This document shows, piece by piece, positions 13,701-31,720 of a DNA stretch of 64,000 nucleotides. A program made the translations under genes and the position numbers. The first letter of the stretch is position 1; each line of letters starts with the position of its first letter. The notes under the pieces were generated by a model. That model had not been told where the DNA came from, searched no databases, and saw only the letters and a list, made by a program, of their open reading frames with translations. Origin of the DNA: Bugulina stolonifera (lineage: Eukaryota; Bryozoa; Gymnolaemata; Cheilostomatida; Bugulidae); assembly GCA_935421135.1 (NCBI GenBank), contig OW285193.1, positions 18,462,099-18,526,098 of the forward strand, written 5' to 3'.

Positions 13701-16700
13701 TCAACCATATTAGACGGGGTTCCTTTAGCATTAGGCATTGTTACCTTAAGCTATTGTTAGAAATCATAAAAGAGGATAAATGATATTAACAAAACAACAA
13801 ATAATAAGTCAAACACAGTTAGTTGTAGTTAGTAGCTAGAAAGGGTCGGATTTAGGTGGGCGGGGTAAAACCATGACAGAACATCTATTCCAAATATGGT
13901 TACCAACACCTAAACAATTTAGCTAACCTCTTCATCCTAGAAATCCATGTGTACACGTAAACATGAAAACTAATGACAAAGCAGAAAGCATAATTTTTAA
14001 GAAGTCATAAACTGATGCTGTATCGCAATCTTTGGCATTTTCAACACAGACATGTAAAAAAACGAACAAAGGTGAAAAGGCAAAATACACTATCCTGTAT
14101 GCATATAAACTTTGAATAGGATACATGTATATGACATTGCGTGTAGCTGTGGATTGTATAACATGGCATACCTCAGGCAGCTCTACAGTTTGATCATCCA
14201 CCTGTTTAACGTCTGATACAGGCTTCCTCTTAACAGCAACACCCTCAGTGTCCATTGCGAACGATTCCGAGTTAGAACTACTGGTGGACTTAGCACTCAT
14301 CTTTCTACCACTAGATCGCCTCGCAGCGTCTGAAAAAAGACAATTTACATCTACATGAAGTTATTCTTGAATAGATTAACCACATATACCTGTTGTGATA
14401 ACCCTCATAGTTTGTATGACTTGTGCAACATTTATATAACCTTACACCTTTATAGTTTGTATAGCAGCATCTGCTGCTTGCATTGAAATCAAGAAAGGCC
14501 ATGCTGATCTGTTACACATGTAATACCTAGCCTGAAATTCTAAAACTCACTTGTCATACCTAGCCTGATGTTTTAAGACTCACCTGAGAGACGACTGTCT
14601 CCCGATAAAGGTCTAGAAATTGGACTAGGTGTTTGCCTTTGCTCAGTCTTTGGAGTCGTATCCTCTTTCTTTACTATTTGCGGCAGACTGTCACTAGTTA
14701 CATCAGTAGTTGTCTTCTCTTTAGACTCAGCTTTAGATTTTCCCTCTTTATGAATCTTTGCTTCTGGAGTTTTCAACTCTTTGGCACTTCCTTTATTTAC
14801 ATCCATTATGACTGAGATCTCGAATGATTCATCGTTACTAGATGACAATTCATCTTCACTTTTATTGGCCGATTCAGAACTGTTGAAAGTTTTGCCGCTG
14901 CTTTGCCTGGGTGTAACATTTTTACTATTTGATGCAGATCTATAGTGATGCGCGGAATCATGATTGGAATGTGGGTCAGCATCAACGTGAGAGTCTAGAA
15001 TATTAAATGTGGAATTGTTTGCTCCTCCCCGTAACGTGATTTCTGGTGTCATAGGTGGACCTTGGGCAATATCTAAAGTCCTAAATGTCTGAGAAACATC
15101 TGGGGTGTTAGTCAGATGCCTGCAATAAGATGTTCAAATATTATGTGAGAAATATATAGTATATCCCAATGTGAAAGCTGGAAACTACAGATCTGGATCA
15201 GTACTTTATCTATCCAAATGTATGAATTTCAGGATCTAATGAAGGTTGACCAGTAGCCGACCTGCTAAGACTTTGTTTAGGTTCAGGCAGTATAACCAGA
15301 AAACAATCTATATCTTAGCACAAACCAGCTACAATGTACATGTACATGGAATGTGTAATGTAGGCCTATGTTGTAGGTCATCTTCTCACCTTCTCGTATC
15401 TGAATATGAAGCATCAGCTGGATTCACTTTAGCATCCACTGCATGGAAGTTGTTTGGTAATTCGTCCACATTGAGAACTACAACATCATACCAGTGACAG
15501 ATGGAGAATTAATGCTTCAATAAATAGAGAATTGAAAAGTGGTGTAAGTATGCAAAACATAACATTGCGAAGAGCTTATATGGAGGGAGGTAGTGTAAAT
15601 ACTTACCAGCCTTGAAATATTCATTCTCTAAATCACTATCAGGCTCTGCAATAGAAAACAAGATGGATGATAGTTTTTAATATTGAGTAGTATATTATCT
15701 ACATTTACATTGTATACGTGTGTACTAGCATTGCTATGGAAGAGTGAATAATAATATAGATGGGAATAAAATATAATATAATACGTTCTGTGGGAACAAG
15801 TCATACAGGAAAGGAATGTGGTTTATATAGAGATAATTAAATGGTGTGCAGTAGTTAATATGTTGATAAGTAGACCGAGAGTCACAGATTCTAGTCCCAC
15901 ACACAGCTTTCATGGAAGGTGAGCTCTATGCTGGGAGCTTAGCTCCTGCCACTTAGACAGGTCTGGCTTAAGAGGTGCCCAAAGGTGCTTGGCTGAATGT
16001 ATGAAGAAAAAAAAACTGCATATGTATTATTGTAAATCCAAATACAAACTGACCAGGCCCATCTGTTTCCTGTGGTAGTAGAATGTCCACCTCCTCATAC
16101 AAAGTCGGGTCGTCTACCAGAGACCCACTCGTTGCAGCGGAAACTCGACTATCTGACCTCTTATGGCTCACTGAGCTACTTCTGCTCACACCTACTACTG
16201 ACTTGGGCCGCCTGCTGTCTGCCTCTCTGTCCACTTCGGGTTCAGAGGCATGACTAGCACTCTTACTCGATCTTCTGCTAGTGCTGAAGGAGTTGGAAGG
16301 AAGTGGCTCATCGTCTTTCGTACCTTCAGCATCAAAGTGTCCCTCTCCAGCAGGTTTACTATAGGGCCATGTAGAGTGTGTGCTATAGGGTGTGCTTGTG
16401 CCATTGAAATCAGTTAGTGTAGGATCTAAGGCTACAACAACATTGAATATGAATACCTAAGGCTACAGCTCTCATACATCAGTCACACATTCAACAGCGT
16501 TGGAGTCGTCAACCCATACTAATGAGTATAGTTCACATTGTAACTAAGTAGCTCTTTACACTACATTATTGATAAGATAAACAAACTTTGATTATACAAA
16601 GCTTCATCATATGAGAGGCTGGAGTGATATCAATAATAAACACATTGATCCGTATACTGAGCAATATACTTGTATTATGTTATTATTAACCCTTATATTG

Positions 16701-18907
16701 GAAATCAATTAGCAATGCAGTGTTGTTTATTATCCTAACTACTAGAGTAGGCAACATACCTGGGTATAATATTTTACGTCCCATGTAAGTGTCTGATTTA
16801 ATGGAGGCAGTAAGTTTAGCGCTGCTGAGCACACGGGAAGACTTTGTAGCTGTTGTACTCGGTCTGCTACCAAAACTTGGTGTTGCAAGCAATGTCTCTA
16901 TTTGATCCACAATCTCTGCACCAGCCAGATCAGAAAGTTTCCTGTAAAAGATATTTTCTCCATAATGTTTAAACCCTTTCACAACCATTCATTGTCAGAA
17001 TTAAACTTCAGAAATAATCACTAAGTCTAAGCATAATAATTTTGATAACACAAAATTTGAGTTATTGTAACATGGTTTATTTGACTACAGGAAAATACTT
17101 GTCTTAATTTTATGTTTAGTTCAATGCCAAATAACAGAATAAGTTGTATTATTTGCCTGTATCGCCAGATTGCTTAGATAAATGGCCTTTAATCACATCA
17201 AGACCTAACTGTGCTCAAACAAATGATAGTCAGTCTACTAATTGTATTATTTTACACACATTCACAAATAATAAGGAATAACATTACTTAAGCCTTGGTC
17301 AATATTGATCCAGTACGAAATTCTATTACCATACATCATGGAGTTACTTTATAATCTGTTCAACGTATTGATTTCTTTTTAACTATGAAAATAAATTAGC
17401 ACCAGTCAAAAGTTTTATAATACCTGGCATGTATTCTAAGTGCTTTGAGGTAAAACGCTAAGTCACACCCTGGCTGCATCTTCTGTTTATATAAGACATT
17501 GTCAAGACTTCTGAGGAAACCCATAAACACTTGGTTTTGTTCATCCGACACACTTATATCTGGGTCTGGAGCCTGGCAAAGGATTCAAGGCGCTTATAAA
17601 TAATAAATTACATGACACGACATGTTGTCTGGAGTAAAGTAAGGCAAATGATGTAGATCTATAACAACACAGAAAATACATTATCTTCTTTTTATAAGTA
17701 AAGTTACTACGGTCTCAAAGCTAAAAGAGTTGAAAATCAACAAACAATTTACAGTTACACTAAAATCAAATGAAGTAGATAATTAACGAAATATCTTGAT
17801 GAAAAAAGAAATGGGACTAGATTTTTGTAATCCATGGCTACTAACAGAGTACTAGTTAATGCTCATAGAAAATGACAGGTGGTTGAGTACCATAGACACA
17901 ACTTTACGTTTCACTCACATGCGTGTCATTGAGAAATAACACAGAGGCCATAAGCCGTCTAACATTTCCTAAACGATCTAAAACCTTGGCAACGTCCTCG
18001 GCCTTAGTAACCTTTGATTTCTTCATTTTATCCTTGGATTCAGAACTGTACAACACTAGAGCTCCTGTGAAATAAAAATAAATCCAAGTGCATTAAATCA
18101 TCTTCAGTCCACCATCTTGATTGTGGTGTGTTTACTAAAAGTATACAATGTAGGTACTGGGTATGATAGCACGTACTTAGAATTAAAATACTACATATGG
18201 ACATGTACCTTTACGAGTAAGATATGTTTTTGGCATATGAATACATCCACTGACTTCTTCAACGGTAATAATCCGTGGTTTAGAGGATCGGCCAGCCTTA
18301 ACAGTGACACCATGTTTGTGGTTAGTCGCTTCATACAAATCTGGTAAGCCATCAGCATTCTACAGATTGCATATATACACACAATTATACCACAAGCTTA
18401 CTCCTATTAATACAAAGTAATACAAAAAATCTGTGTTGCAAATAACAAATATTACTTCAACCTTTACTACCGTAGGCACAAGTCTTAGGTCTACAGAACT
18501 ATCTCAGGGTGTTTCAATTGAATTGTAGGACTGTACTTACATAGAAATGTGAAAACACTACATATTTAAATCTAGCATAAGCATTAATAAGTACTTTTTA
18601 GTAATATTTATTTATATTTGTATTGTATTTGTATGTTTATTTATTTTTAACACTACACTAGGATACTACCACTAGCAAACTAAGCTATAGAAATTGATAA
18701 GTGATTTGTCTGTTTCAATTCTCTATTTTTTATTAGTCAAATGGTGAAGTCATAACATTCATACTGATCACTCTAATTCATTTTTGCTACTTTATTTTTA
18801 TTTTATCCCAAACAACGAAGCACTTTGTTTAGGCTACTTGCCCCATTCGAGTCCAATGTAGCAGATCCATTCCAAGCACCATAGCCTTGGGCGAGTGTAC
18901 TCAACAT
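7756..18907 (-). CDS. KIAA2012-like long coiled-coil protein (21 exons)
   Basis: Exons, 5' to 3': 18824-18907, 18209-18359, 17919-18064, 17424-17572, 16760-16941, 16054-16425, 15607-15645, 15390-15477, 14584-15119, 14172-14329, 13637-13750, 13152-13331, 12834-12963, 12295-12411, 11098-11245, 10735-10888, 10457-10623, 9545-9698, 8912-8980, 8296-8511, 7756-8007. All joins are in phase and give 3,606 nt (1,201 residues). The N-terminal part has a motif PKTYLTRKGALVLYSS that matches, from memory, the PKTF..RRGALVLYSE of vertebrate KIAA2012, a protein of similar length and unknown function. The middle (exons 5-12) is Ser/Thr/Asp-rich and probably disordered. From exon 13 on it is a highly charged Glu/Arg/Lys coiled coil. 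It ends with QAYTKPWVFSYYVKWPRE. The first exon is the least sure: its donor is a weak GTGCTT. The exon 15 acceptor is also weak. The gene itself is very likely real; other long coiled-coil families (MAP7-like) are the alternative identity. Confidence 0.72.
9120..9320. repeat. Inverted-repeat pair, possible MITE in an intron
   Basis: TTGGAGTTGTCA at 9120-9131 and its complement TGACAACTCCAA at 9309-9320 bound a 201-base segment between exons 18 and 19 of the KIAA2012-like gene. The homology continues inwards imperfectly for about ten bases. I could not find a clear target-site duplication, so a mobile origin is only possible. Inside, GTACTCAGCA is repeated. Confidence 0.45.
12600..12812. repeat. 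Low-complexity GTA-rich array in an intron
   Basis: Irregular repeats of motifs such as GTAGGTAAGTACAGGTAGAT lie between exons 13 and 14 of the KIAA2012-like gene. Many copies of GTAAGTA resemble splice donors on the plus strand, but the host gene is on the minus strand, so they are not used as such. Confidence 0.8.
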
Positions 18908-19458
18908 TTTAAAAAATATAATGTCCCTTCTATTTCTAACGATGGCTATGAGTATTTACTATTTAACTAATTTAATAAAAGAGCTTCTGCATTGGTGTCT
19001 TGCTGTCTAGACTACATTTACTTCCACCAAAGTTCATAGAATTAATTTAGAAACTTCCACTAACATGAGCAAAAACACGTGCTCGCCAGTTATTTACATA
19101 TCTACCATGACAACAATACGCTGTCACTCTTTGAAATCACAATGTCATTATTCAGACTACATACTGACTTTACTACATTAGTTACAATTTATATAACATT
19201 CTAGCACTGTTTACTTGTTTTTTAAAGTTAAATACTTTTAGATTAAAGGTAATAATCAAAATTTATATATGGTCTTTATGGAGCCCACCCCTATTATGGA
19301 CTCGACCATAATGTCGTATTTCTCTCGGATTGGGCCATGCATGCTACAGGAATTGATCGATTACGCAGGCGTATGACACGCTGAATAGTATATTTCCGGT
19401 AGAAAGAAAAAATTATCTATTTTGCTTTGCTGCAGTAATATTATAATTATACAACAGA
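18908..19458. promoter_or_regulatory. Divergent promoter region, KIAA2012-like / TMEM258
   Basis: About 550 bases separate the proposed start codons of two divergent genes, so the segment probably serves both as a bidirectional promoter. I see no strong TATA element placed for either gene. Inferred from gene arrangement only. Confidence 0.4.
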
Positions 19459-20617
19459 ATGGTAAGGATCTGATGTGTGCACAATGATCTACAGATTGCA
19501 ACTGGTTGAAGACTAAAAAATGTAGAAATTATCATCAGCATGATTTTGAGATGCCATATAATAAAATATATGTGGTAGAAGGTGATGAGAAACTGAGAGA
19601 GGAAAATAATAATATTTTTTTATTAATAATTAATATATAATAATAATTATACATTAAAATTCTAGCTTTTTATGCAAACAAAGCGAAAATAGAAAATGAT
19701 TTTCATCATTTATCAAAAACATTAAATAGTCAATTGGCAAAGCTAGGTTAGGTAGTTGAACCATAGTGATAGTCATAGTGATTAAATTGTATGTGCACTG
19801 ACTATCACTATGTTTGGCTTATCATATCTGTATGGTTTATTAATATTAAATGTCGTATTCAAAATTTTGGTAGCAATAGTTATAGTTTAGCAGTTACTTA
19901 CTTTAAAATATCCACTATACACCTCATATAACATAGGATCCTCATACTGAGTATGATGCTTCCATTAATTTCCACACAAGCCAGAACAGGAAACAGTAAC
20001 TATGCATTCAAAGAGGTGTAGTGTTAAAATATCAAATGTATGTTGATTTGATTTTCAACACTCCATTGAATATTCAATTTTATCATATGATCTATGTGAT
20101 GATTAATTGTGAAATTTTTATTTTACAGGATTTGGGAATGGATAACATGTTCAGATATGTGTCGCCTATCAACCCTGCAATATACCCACAGCTGACACTA
20201 ATTCTTCTTGCAATAGGAGTGTTTTTCATGGCGTGGTTCTTCGTGTATCCTTACAATACATGTATATGCATTGTTACCCCATTTTAGTTCTTCTTAGGAC
20301 TCTTAGCAGGCTATAGGAATTATGTTAATATAAATGTATTTGAAAGATTTTCCACTCTTAGATCATGTTCTTATAAGACTGTCTTTATAAGTCTTTCTGA
20401 ATCTAACATGCTTAGTCTCTGACGTAATCGAATAGTTTACTATTTCGATACAATGTGTATAGATTTGTTTGTGCCTTAACCTAGCATCAGATATGAGGTA
20501 ACATCTACCAAGTTCACAAGGGATCTTACAAAAGAGTTGCTAGTTTCCTTAGTAGCCTCACTATTTATGGGATTTGGAGTGATGTTTCTATTGCTCTGGG
20601 TTGGGATATATGTATGA
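19459..20617 (+). CDS. TMEM258: TMEM258, subunit of oligosaccharyltransferase
   Basis: Coding exons 19459-19461 (only the ATG), 20129-20244 and 20491-20617 give 81 residues; human TMEM258 has 79. TMEM258 is a small ER membrane subunit of the oligosaccharyltransferase that N-glycosylates nascent proteins. The translation shows [36 protein letters not shown] and a C-terminal [17 protein letters not shown], close to the human protein across nearly its whole length, with two membrane segments. The ATG sits directly against a GTAAGG donor and joins in phase to GATTTGGGAATGGAT, giving [11 protein letters not shown]; internal methionines at positions 5 and 8 are alternative starts. It converges with INIP (stop codons 538 bases apart) and diverges from the KIAA2012-like gene. 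Identity is very secure. Confidence 0.93.
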
Positions 20618-21154
20618 GAAATGTAAGCAACACATGTACATGTTTTATGTTTCTGTTTGATCAGTCATATTAGTGTTGGAAAGAAATATCAGCTTATTAA
20701 CATCAAATTGGTTTTCCTTGTACTGTTTGAACTGGCTAAGAGAAACCGGAACCTTAGCAACCAAGGCCAACATACTCATTTGCCTCCCAAAATAGTGGTC
20801 AGTCACAAATATTTTTGTGTCAACTTTCACAGTTGGTCTTTGTTAGTATAGGCTAACATTAAACATATGTCTTTTTGTTGTAGATTTGTATTATTTCTAT
20901 GGCCTATCAACTTTCCAGTCACATTTATACGTGTATATGAACAAGATGAGTGGACATGGAGGATCACAACAATATATTTGGTCCATGTTTATACAAATAA
21001 TAACAATAATAAGTTATATCATTAATCATTAAATTCATCGTGTTGATATTATGTATATGTATATAGAAAATAGAGCTCATAATTGCTTTTTAATTTCATT
21101 TAATAAATTATACTTTGTTCGGCTATAAACTGATTCTAGATTTGTCCCATGTGT

Positions 21155-23046
21155 CTATTGAGGAGACTTTTTATCAGCTTCTAGTCTAGGTAATACCGAC
21201 AATATGGCATTTCCAAACTGTGAGTCTGTACCTATGAAATACCCAAAGGAACTTTGATTAGCCTCTTGCAGGGCTTGTCTGTTTAAAGCATGCCTGTTTG
21301 AGGATCCAGGGAGTGGTGTAGACTCTAAAACATTAGGTCTTAGTGGATGCTGGGCAGGTAGACCTAAAATGATAACAAATTCTCATTAGGAAGCAGTCTC
21401 ATTCATATTGCATAATCAAAAATTGGTTCACCCCAGTGTTAGGGCTTTGGTGCACACAGGCACTTTTGGGAGAAGTATTCTACAAGCTTATACTAGTATA
21501 GACGATCTCCTTGTGTATGAAAGGATGGTAGTATCAGCTGTTATTGTTAGGCAAAGTGTATTGCTGATTTTGTTCTGAGCCATAATGGAATAATTCTAGC
21601 ACTGGCATCTGAGCAGATAAAAAGGGCCTCATGTCTAGCTTTAGACAACAGTGCTGCTGTAATTAACTGTTCACTACATAGATTCAAGTTAACAAAATTA
21701 ACAAGATTATTCAATAGGATTGTGTGTGGTGGGGTTCCGACCAGGCATAATGATTTCCTTACATAAAAACTCACTAGATCATGTAGTGTTTTGGGCCCTG
21801 AAATCTGAACATTATTGGAACATACTATGTAGAGCTCTTTAGCTGAAAGTGTTAAACTGAACTGAAACAGCATTTCATATGGTGAAATATACAATGCCGG
21901 TATCAGAAACTAGATTGTGTCGACTTGCATTACTTTTCTTCCAGCAGGTTACATAGAAGGCTAGGGGTTACTGACCAAGTATAATGAGATGTTACATTAA
22001 CTACTCCAGTAATTTTTACCTAATTGTTCGAGGGGGGATGATCACTATGGGCCTACAGCTATACCTCCATCAAAAATAGCTCACTTTATAAAAGGTTAAT
22101 GCGATCCTGGTTTAGTGCAGGCCTACCGTAAACATCGATACAAGATGTGTAGACGCTAGTTGGTACTCTGTTAGCCCTTGAGTATATGCATGTCAACTTG
22201 ACCAAGACCACTTGAGGATAAGAGCAGCTACATTGCCTGGAGGAGTTGAGAACAATATAGAAAGAGCTCTATTGGTCACACATCAAAATCCTAGATTGGT
22301 CATAGTCTTGTGTTCTGACAGTTGTTTGAGCATCTTGATAATCCTTTGGACAGAGGAGGTATGCCTCATATGGGGCAGGAGTGGTGCATGGTTTGGTCAG
22401 TATTTGATAGGTAAGGACCAGGGGGTCACTATATTACATAGTTTAACAGTGCAGGTTGACCTTTACCTGCCATTTAAAGAAAATAAGAATATTCTCTCAT
22501 GTATCACATATGATTATCATAGTTATAAAATATTTAATCTTCGAATATTTCGAGGCAGAAAACTCTGGTGGTATAAGTTGCTGTAAGGATCTAGGTTTTC
22601 CTTTACTTTGAGATCTGTTTTGCATCTGGCCTGAGCTCAAGTGAGCTAGTAATAAAATGAACACACGACAGGGTGAGAGCTTGAACCAACATAATTTAAA
22701 ATATTCTGATATATATTAACAACAAAGCATAACTATTACTATCAAAATTAAAATAATTAAGTTAGTATAAGTATTAACTTTTCTAATGCTGTATTAATTA
22801 CATTGTTGTTTATAGTTAAGTCTTGTTTAGTATTACTACCAGTTAGAAAGTTTAGGTAAGTTTAATTTAATAAAATTATTTTTAAAATTTAAATTAATTA
22901 TTAATATTAAATTATATTTTATTTATATAAATAAAATTACCACTATGACTAGGGAGATTCTGGGATTTGAGTTTAAGCTGACGCTTCTGATCTTCTAGTT
23001 CTTTTAAAATTCTTTTATTTTCCTCTGTCTGTCCTGGGTGAGACAT
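21155..23046 (-). CDS. INIP: SOSS complex subunit C (INIP)
   Basis: Two coding exons, 22941-23046 and 21155-21363, join in phase to 104 residues, exactly the length of human INIP. INIP bridges single-strand DNA-binding protein hSSB1/2 and INTS3 in the SOSS complex, which acts at DNA double-strand breaks in the nucleus. The N-terminal exon encodes a basic helix (ENKRILKELEDQKRQLKLKS) like the family's RVAILAELDKEKRKLL. The C-terminal exon has the diagnostic motif SSFGYFIGTDSQFGNAILSV followed by LPRLE. The single 1.6-kb intron is large for this window; I recognise nothing coding in it. It lies ~630 bases downstream of PSMC2 on the same strand. Confidence 0.92.
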
Positions 23047-23680
23047 GTCACATTCAAAATCTATTGATGCTAATTGCAATAATGTATTTGCTCACAGTCA
23101 CGATAGTAATCTTGGACAAATTTTGATTTTCTTACAGAATAGTGTCCTTGGCCATAGTAAGAAAACTTTCACCGACTATATTCATTGAGGTCGATGAACC
23201 TACTGTATATTAATTGTAATTCGCCGCAATTACGCCATTTCGATTTTGAAGAACCTGTTGTAAGTTTATTAAATAGAGAAGTAGCTCTATGATTAAATCA
23301 ACAAAGGAGTTGTGCTCTTCCGGTGTAAAGAATGAGCAACTCCAGAAATTACAGGTCAGGCTTCGTTCTTATACTGGTACCACATGCACATAACAAATTG
23401 TTATTTGTAACAACTAACATATTCGTCAGTAATTCAATATTTCAGCGTCTAAACCCCAAGTTCTGCTTGTTTCAACGACCTTATTAATGATTTTTAGTAT
23501 TTGGTGGAAATGGTTGTATTAACAAAGAATTTAGTTCATAATTCAGATTTACAGTATAGCCACAACAACACAATAGCAATAGGATTGGACAGTTTATTTA
23601 CCATAATCATACTGTCTTACAAGTATAATGGCCTTTACATTGACAACTAACTAGTGAATTAATAACATTAAATAACAATA

Positions 23681-28020
<4,340 letters not shown>

Positions 28021-31000
28021 ATTTAATTGATACACAAGAAAACAGACTTTTGTATGACTTTGTTAATTTGTGTAGGCTGACATGACACTTCTCGTTTGAT
28101 CTGTTATACCAAAGTTTCTATATACCAAGTTTATCCAGTAAACGATGCGCATACTCATTTGCCGTAGTTCTCTCGCCAAAATGGGCAAACCGTTGCTCTT
28201 TAACGAGCGCCCAGCCTGTGGTCAAACGCTTAGGCTATAGAAATATAGGTCGACAATAGTGGTTGACAGTCTGCACAAAGAGCGTACTTTTACCATCTTT
28301 GGTCTACACGAGACATAAATAGTTCAGACCACGTGATCAGTAGGATGGCTCGAACTTTTTGGGCCTTTTTCCTATATTTCTGCTCTTCTAAATGCTTGCA
28401 TCTTCTATTGATGTTATTGGTATAAACATTATGTATTCTGAAAATAATAGGGTAGCATTACAAGTACTTTTAGCCAATCTCAGGGCAACTTTTTCGCCAA
28501 TCTTGAGAAGACTCCATTGTTTTATCGGTAATTTTTCGTTGCCGCTCAACTACTTTGAACTAGGCCGCTTATTAGGTCAGATTTCGTGCGATCCTATTGG
28601 TGTATAAAGCCGTGGAACAACTTATTAGTTCTATAAACTTTGGTTATACTAATCCGATTGCAAACTGTCACCAAGCTACAGGCAATATGAGTCTTAGAAT
28701 TGAATAACGTAACTAGATATGGGGCGCATATTGCGGTCTAATTTCTAGGGTGTTTGTTAGGGATAGTAGGAGAAGATAAGTCCGTACCACTCAACCAATC
28801 GCCTTCCCTATCATAGTGTAGGGTTGTTTGTTCACTTACATGACCACAACCTACTGTTGAGTGAATATACCCTGTGTGTAATCATGATGGAATTTACAAC
28901 GTTCATCTATTTGTACTGAGTAGGAACAACATCGTGTTTATTTTAACATACTGTTACTTATATTATACATACATAATATTGGAATGTTCGGCTGTGTGGG
29001 CATCTCACAACTGATACATCACATGGGCTGGGATAAGACCTAATAAAGCCCAAAATCAAATCAACAGCACCGGATTGTTGACCGGAGTCCTAGAATTTAA
29101 CCTATATAACTAATCAACAAGTCCCACCGGCTGGAACATGAAACTGTATGCGATCCGATCTTACAGTTATGTAGGATTTGTGTATTAGTTATTCTACAAC
29201 TACGCTACGACTACAACTAGACTCGGTTTTTCCACATAACTAGGCTGGGAGACCCCTAGGCCCTAGGTAATCTCATACATGTACATGTAGATTGCTATCA
29301 AAAATTTATACAGATAAGAAGTCTCTTTATTACAGTCGAAAAGCTAACTACAGTGACTCTCTACCAAACTGAGGAACTGATGGACTATAAGCTTACAAGT
29401 AATGCCTACTGTGTCATCAGGATGTGCAACCAAAACATTACAAAGTACCTGAGTAGGTGCGATGAAAGGTCTGCCCTTTAAAGTCAGACTAATGATTGCA
29501 ATTGTAGGTAAAACATTACAGCATATTAATTGCAACTAATATAATATCGGTCCTCAGCCGACAGTAGTCAGTATATTATATAAAATAAACTGTTGAAAAT
29601 CATAAGAATATATTAAAGTATTTACAGTGCATTCATGCAATGATTGTCAGCTGTTTTCATAGAGATTCACAGTGGCAGTTTATCACAGGAAGTTGAACGA
29701 TTCACACCGGAGTGCATGTAAAAGAGTTCTTATTTCAAGGTAGGAAAACAAAATAGCTCAGATAAAATGATTTTATTTTGAAAAAAATTTGTATTTATAT
29801 AGACAAACCACTGCAGCTTTGGTGTTCATATGGACAAACCACTGCAGCTTTGGTGTTCATATGGACAAACCACTGCAGCTTTGGTGTTCATATGGACAAA
29901 CCACTGTAGCTTTGGTCAGATACTGGTCAAATACTATTCCTCTTTTATCTCTCAGAAGCATTATATTGTATAGGGTATCATAGAACTTTCCTGAAGACCT
30001 GAATCAAGGTTACCACTAGCTATTTATTATACCCTGTCAATTTTAACCATAAATATCCTAATTCAAAGGTTGTCCTATATTGAGGTCAGTTATCAAAATT
30101 AATGCTTATTGTTAATTTTACTGTCATGTGAAGCAGACTGCACAATCTTGTGTGTACACCATCAAAAATTTTTGAATTTACCTTTTTAGAACAATTAACA
30201 TTATTAAAAATGAGCATGGATTGTAATGATTACAAATTCATCCACAATGAATATTTTACATAATTGTCATTCAATCTCATACAATTTGCCTATATATAAT
30301 AGACTCTGATATACTTGGAAGGAAGAGCCTATAATATGGGGGTATCTAACCACCCTCCACAATATACAATGTACACACTGTACAACATCGGTGCTCAGCT
30401 ACCAATAGTAGTACAGCTTCACAGCTGCTGGGACTCTTCAAGCTGTTGAACTACTATGGTTGTAGAAAAAAGAGGGTGTAGAAAATATGCTCTGCATATA
30501 AGATATCTTTTGTTGGATAGTGAATAGAAATTAAGGATACCACAAGGAGAGGATAATCCCAGAAATCCTGATTGCAACACTATTTACACATTATTCTGCT
30601 TACAATGTAATAATTTGGTACAAAGTAGAACAAACTTTTTGAGGTAGTCTAAAGTAAACTCTGTTTATGCCCATTGCATGAGGATGGATTGGTGAAAAGT
30701 CAGGAAATCAGCATTCATCATAAACATAGAAAGAAATTGAGAGTAAAAATATGCTGGTGTGACTATAACTAGCAACTCAACTTGTGGGTTAGTCATTATC
30801 CATTCCTTTAGTATATGGGTTGGACAATGAGAACTGTTGGCACATGGACACTTGACCAGATGGAAGATATCCTACAAGTATAATACAACCTCATAGACAT
30901 ATCCTGTTGTCATTGCATCCTTTATATAAAGGTTAACCACGGTCCAATGCACAATGTGTAAATGCAGTATATTGGTAAAGGTAGCTATTACTGTTACACA

Positions 31001-31720
31001 CTTGTATATTGAATGTAACATTGCAAAGGTGTAACATATCAATACTTATTTATTTCATAGACGAGGTGAAGGAATAATATCTCATTTTTGAACAACCCTA
31101 CAGCAGTGAGGATTGCGCCAATATAGAATACTGCATTGCTAGCTGCTGACATAACGTACCACATCACAAAATATAAGGGTAAGTGGTTGTATGACTTTAT
31201 AGCATAACTTCACTAAAAGAATGGTGAGACAGCACATTCATGGTCATGTATAATAATGTGTGTCAGACTATCATCACACAATATCATAAACAGTATAGTG
31301 TTATAGTAAATAGGCTGCTTTGTCTTATATATAATATACTAGTTTATTCCACCTGAGGCTTCTTTTGCGTTTGTATATGTTGACAAAACAATATTGTCTA
31401 TACTCTAGATTCTAGAAGTCTAGAATCTAGCCTATCTTCTACAGAAAATAGTAGTGATATATCATAATATATGACGTTTACAATGTGAACATCATATACG
31501 TATCATATCATATCGTATTATATCGTATAACTATATATCATGCATTACTAGTGATACCACCAGAGTAGGGGAACTATAACATACAATGCAGTTACTTGCA
31601 TGCAATATGTGTACTGCAACATCTTTACAGCAGTTAGCTAATGCTTAAATAAACCACAAAAAATGATAATTTTTCGCTAGAAAGTATTTTATTTTCAGAA
31701 ACATCTTTAGAATAAGGAGA
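28021..31720. other. Intergenic DNA, PSMC2 promoter side
   Basis: Begins with the 5' flank of PSMC2, including slightly more GC-rich DNA at ~28150-28350. No gene is recognised. It contains a 31-base repeat at 29802. Untranslated first exons of the plus-strand gene at 31721 may lie here, because its first coding exon is preceded by a plausible acceptor at 31696-31698. A 63-codon open frame at 29344-29535 (minus) has no motif I know. Confidence 0.4.
29802..29916. repeat. 31-base tandem repeat, 3.7 units
   Basis: Perfect repeats of a 31-base unit beginning GACAAACCACTGCAGCTTTG at 29802, 29833 and 29864, followed by a partial copy with one change. Confidence 0.92.

Noticed and set aside
21547..22586. 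Two open frames of 115-124 codons inside the INIP intron
   Set aside because: They lie on opposite strands, match no family I know, and lack splice or start context. A transposon fragment is possible but unsupported.
1181..23046. REV7 and SOSS-C as a DNA-repair gene cluster
   Set aside because: They are about 20 kb apart with unrelated genes between them and opposite contexts; co-location is most simply chance.
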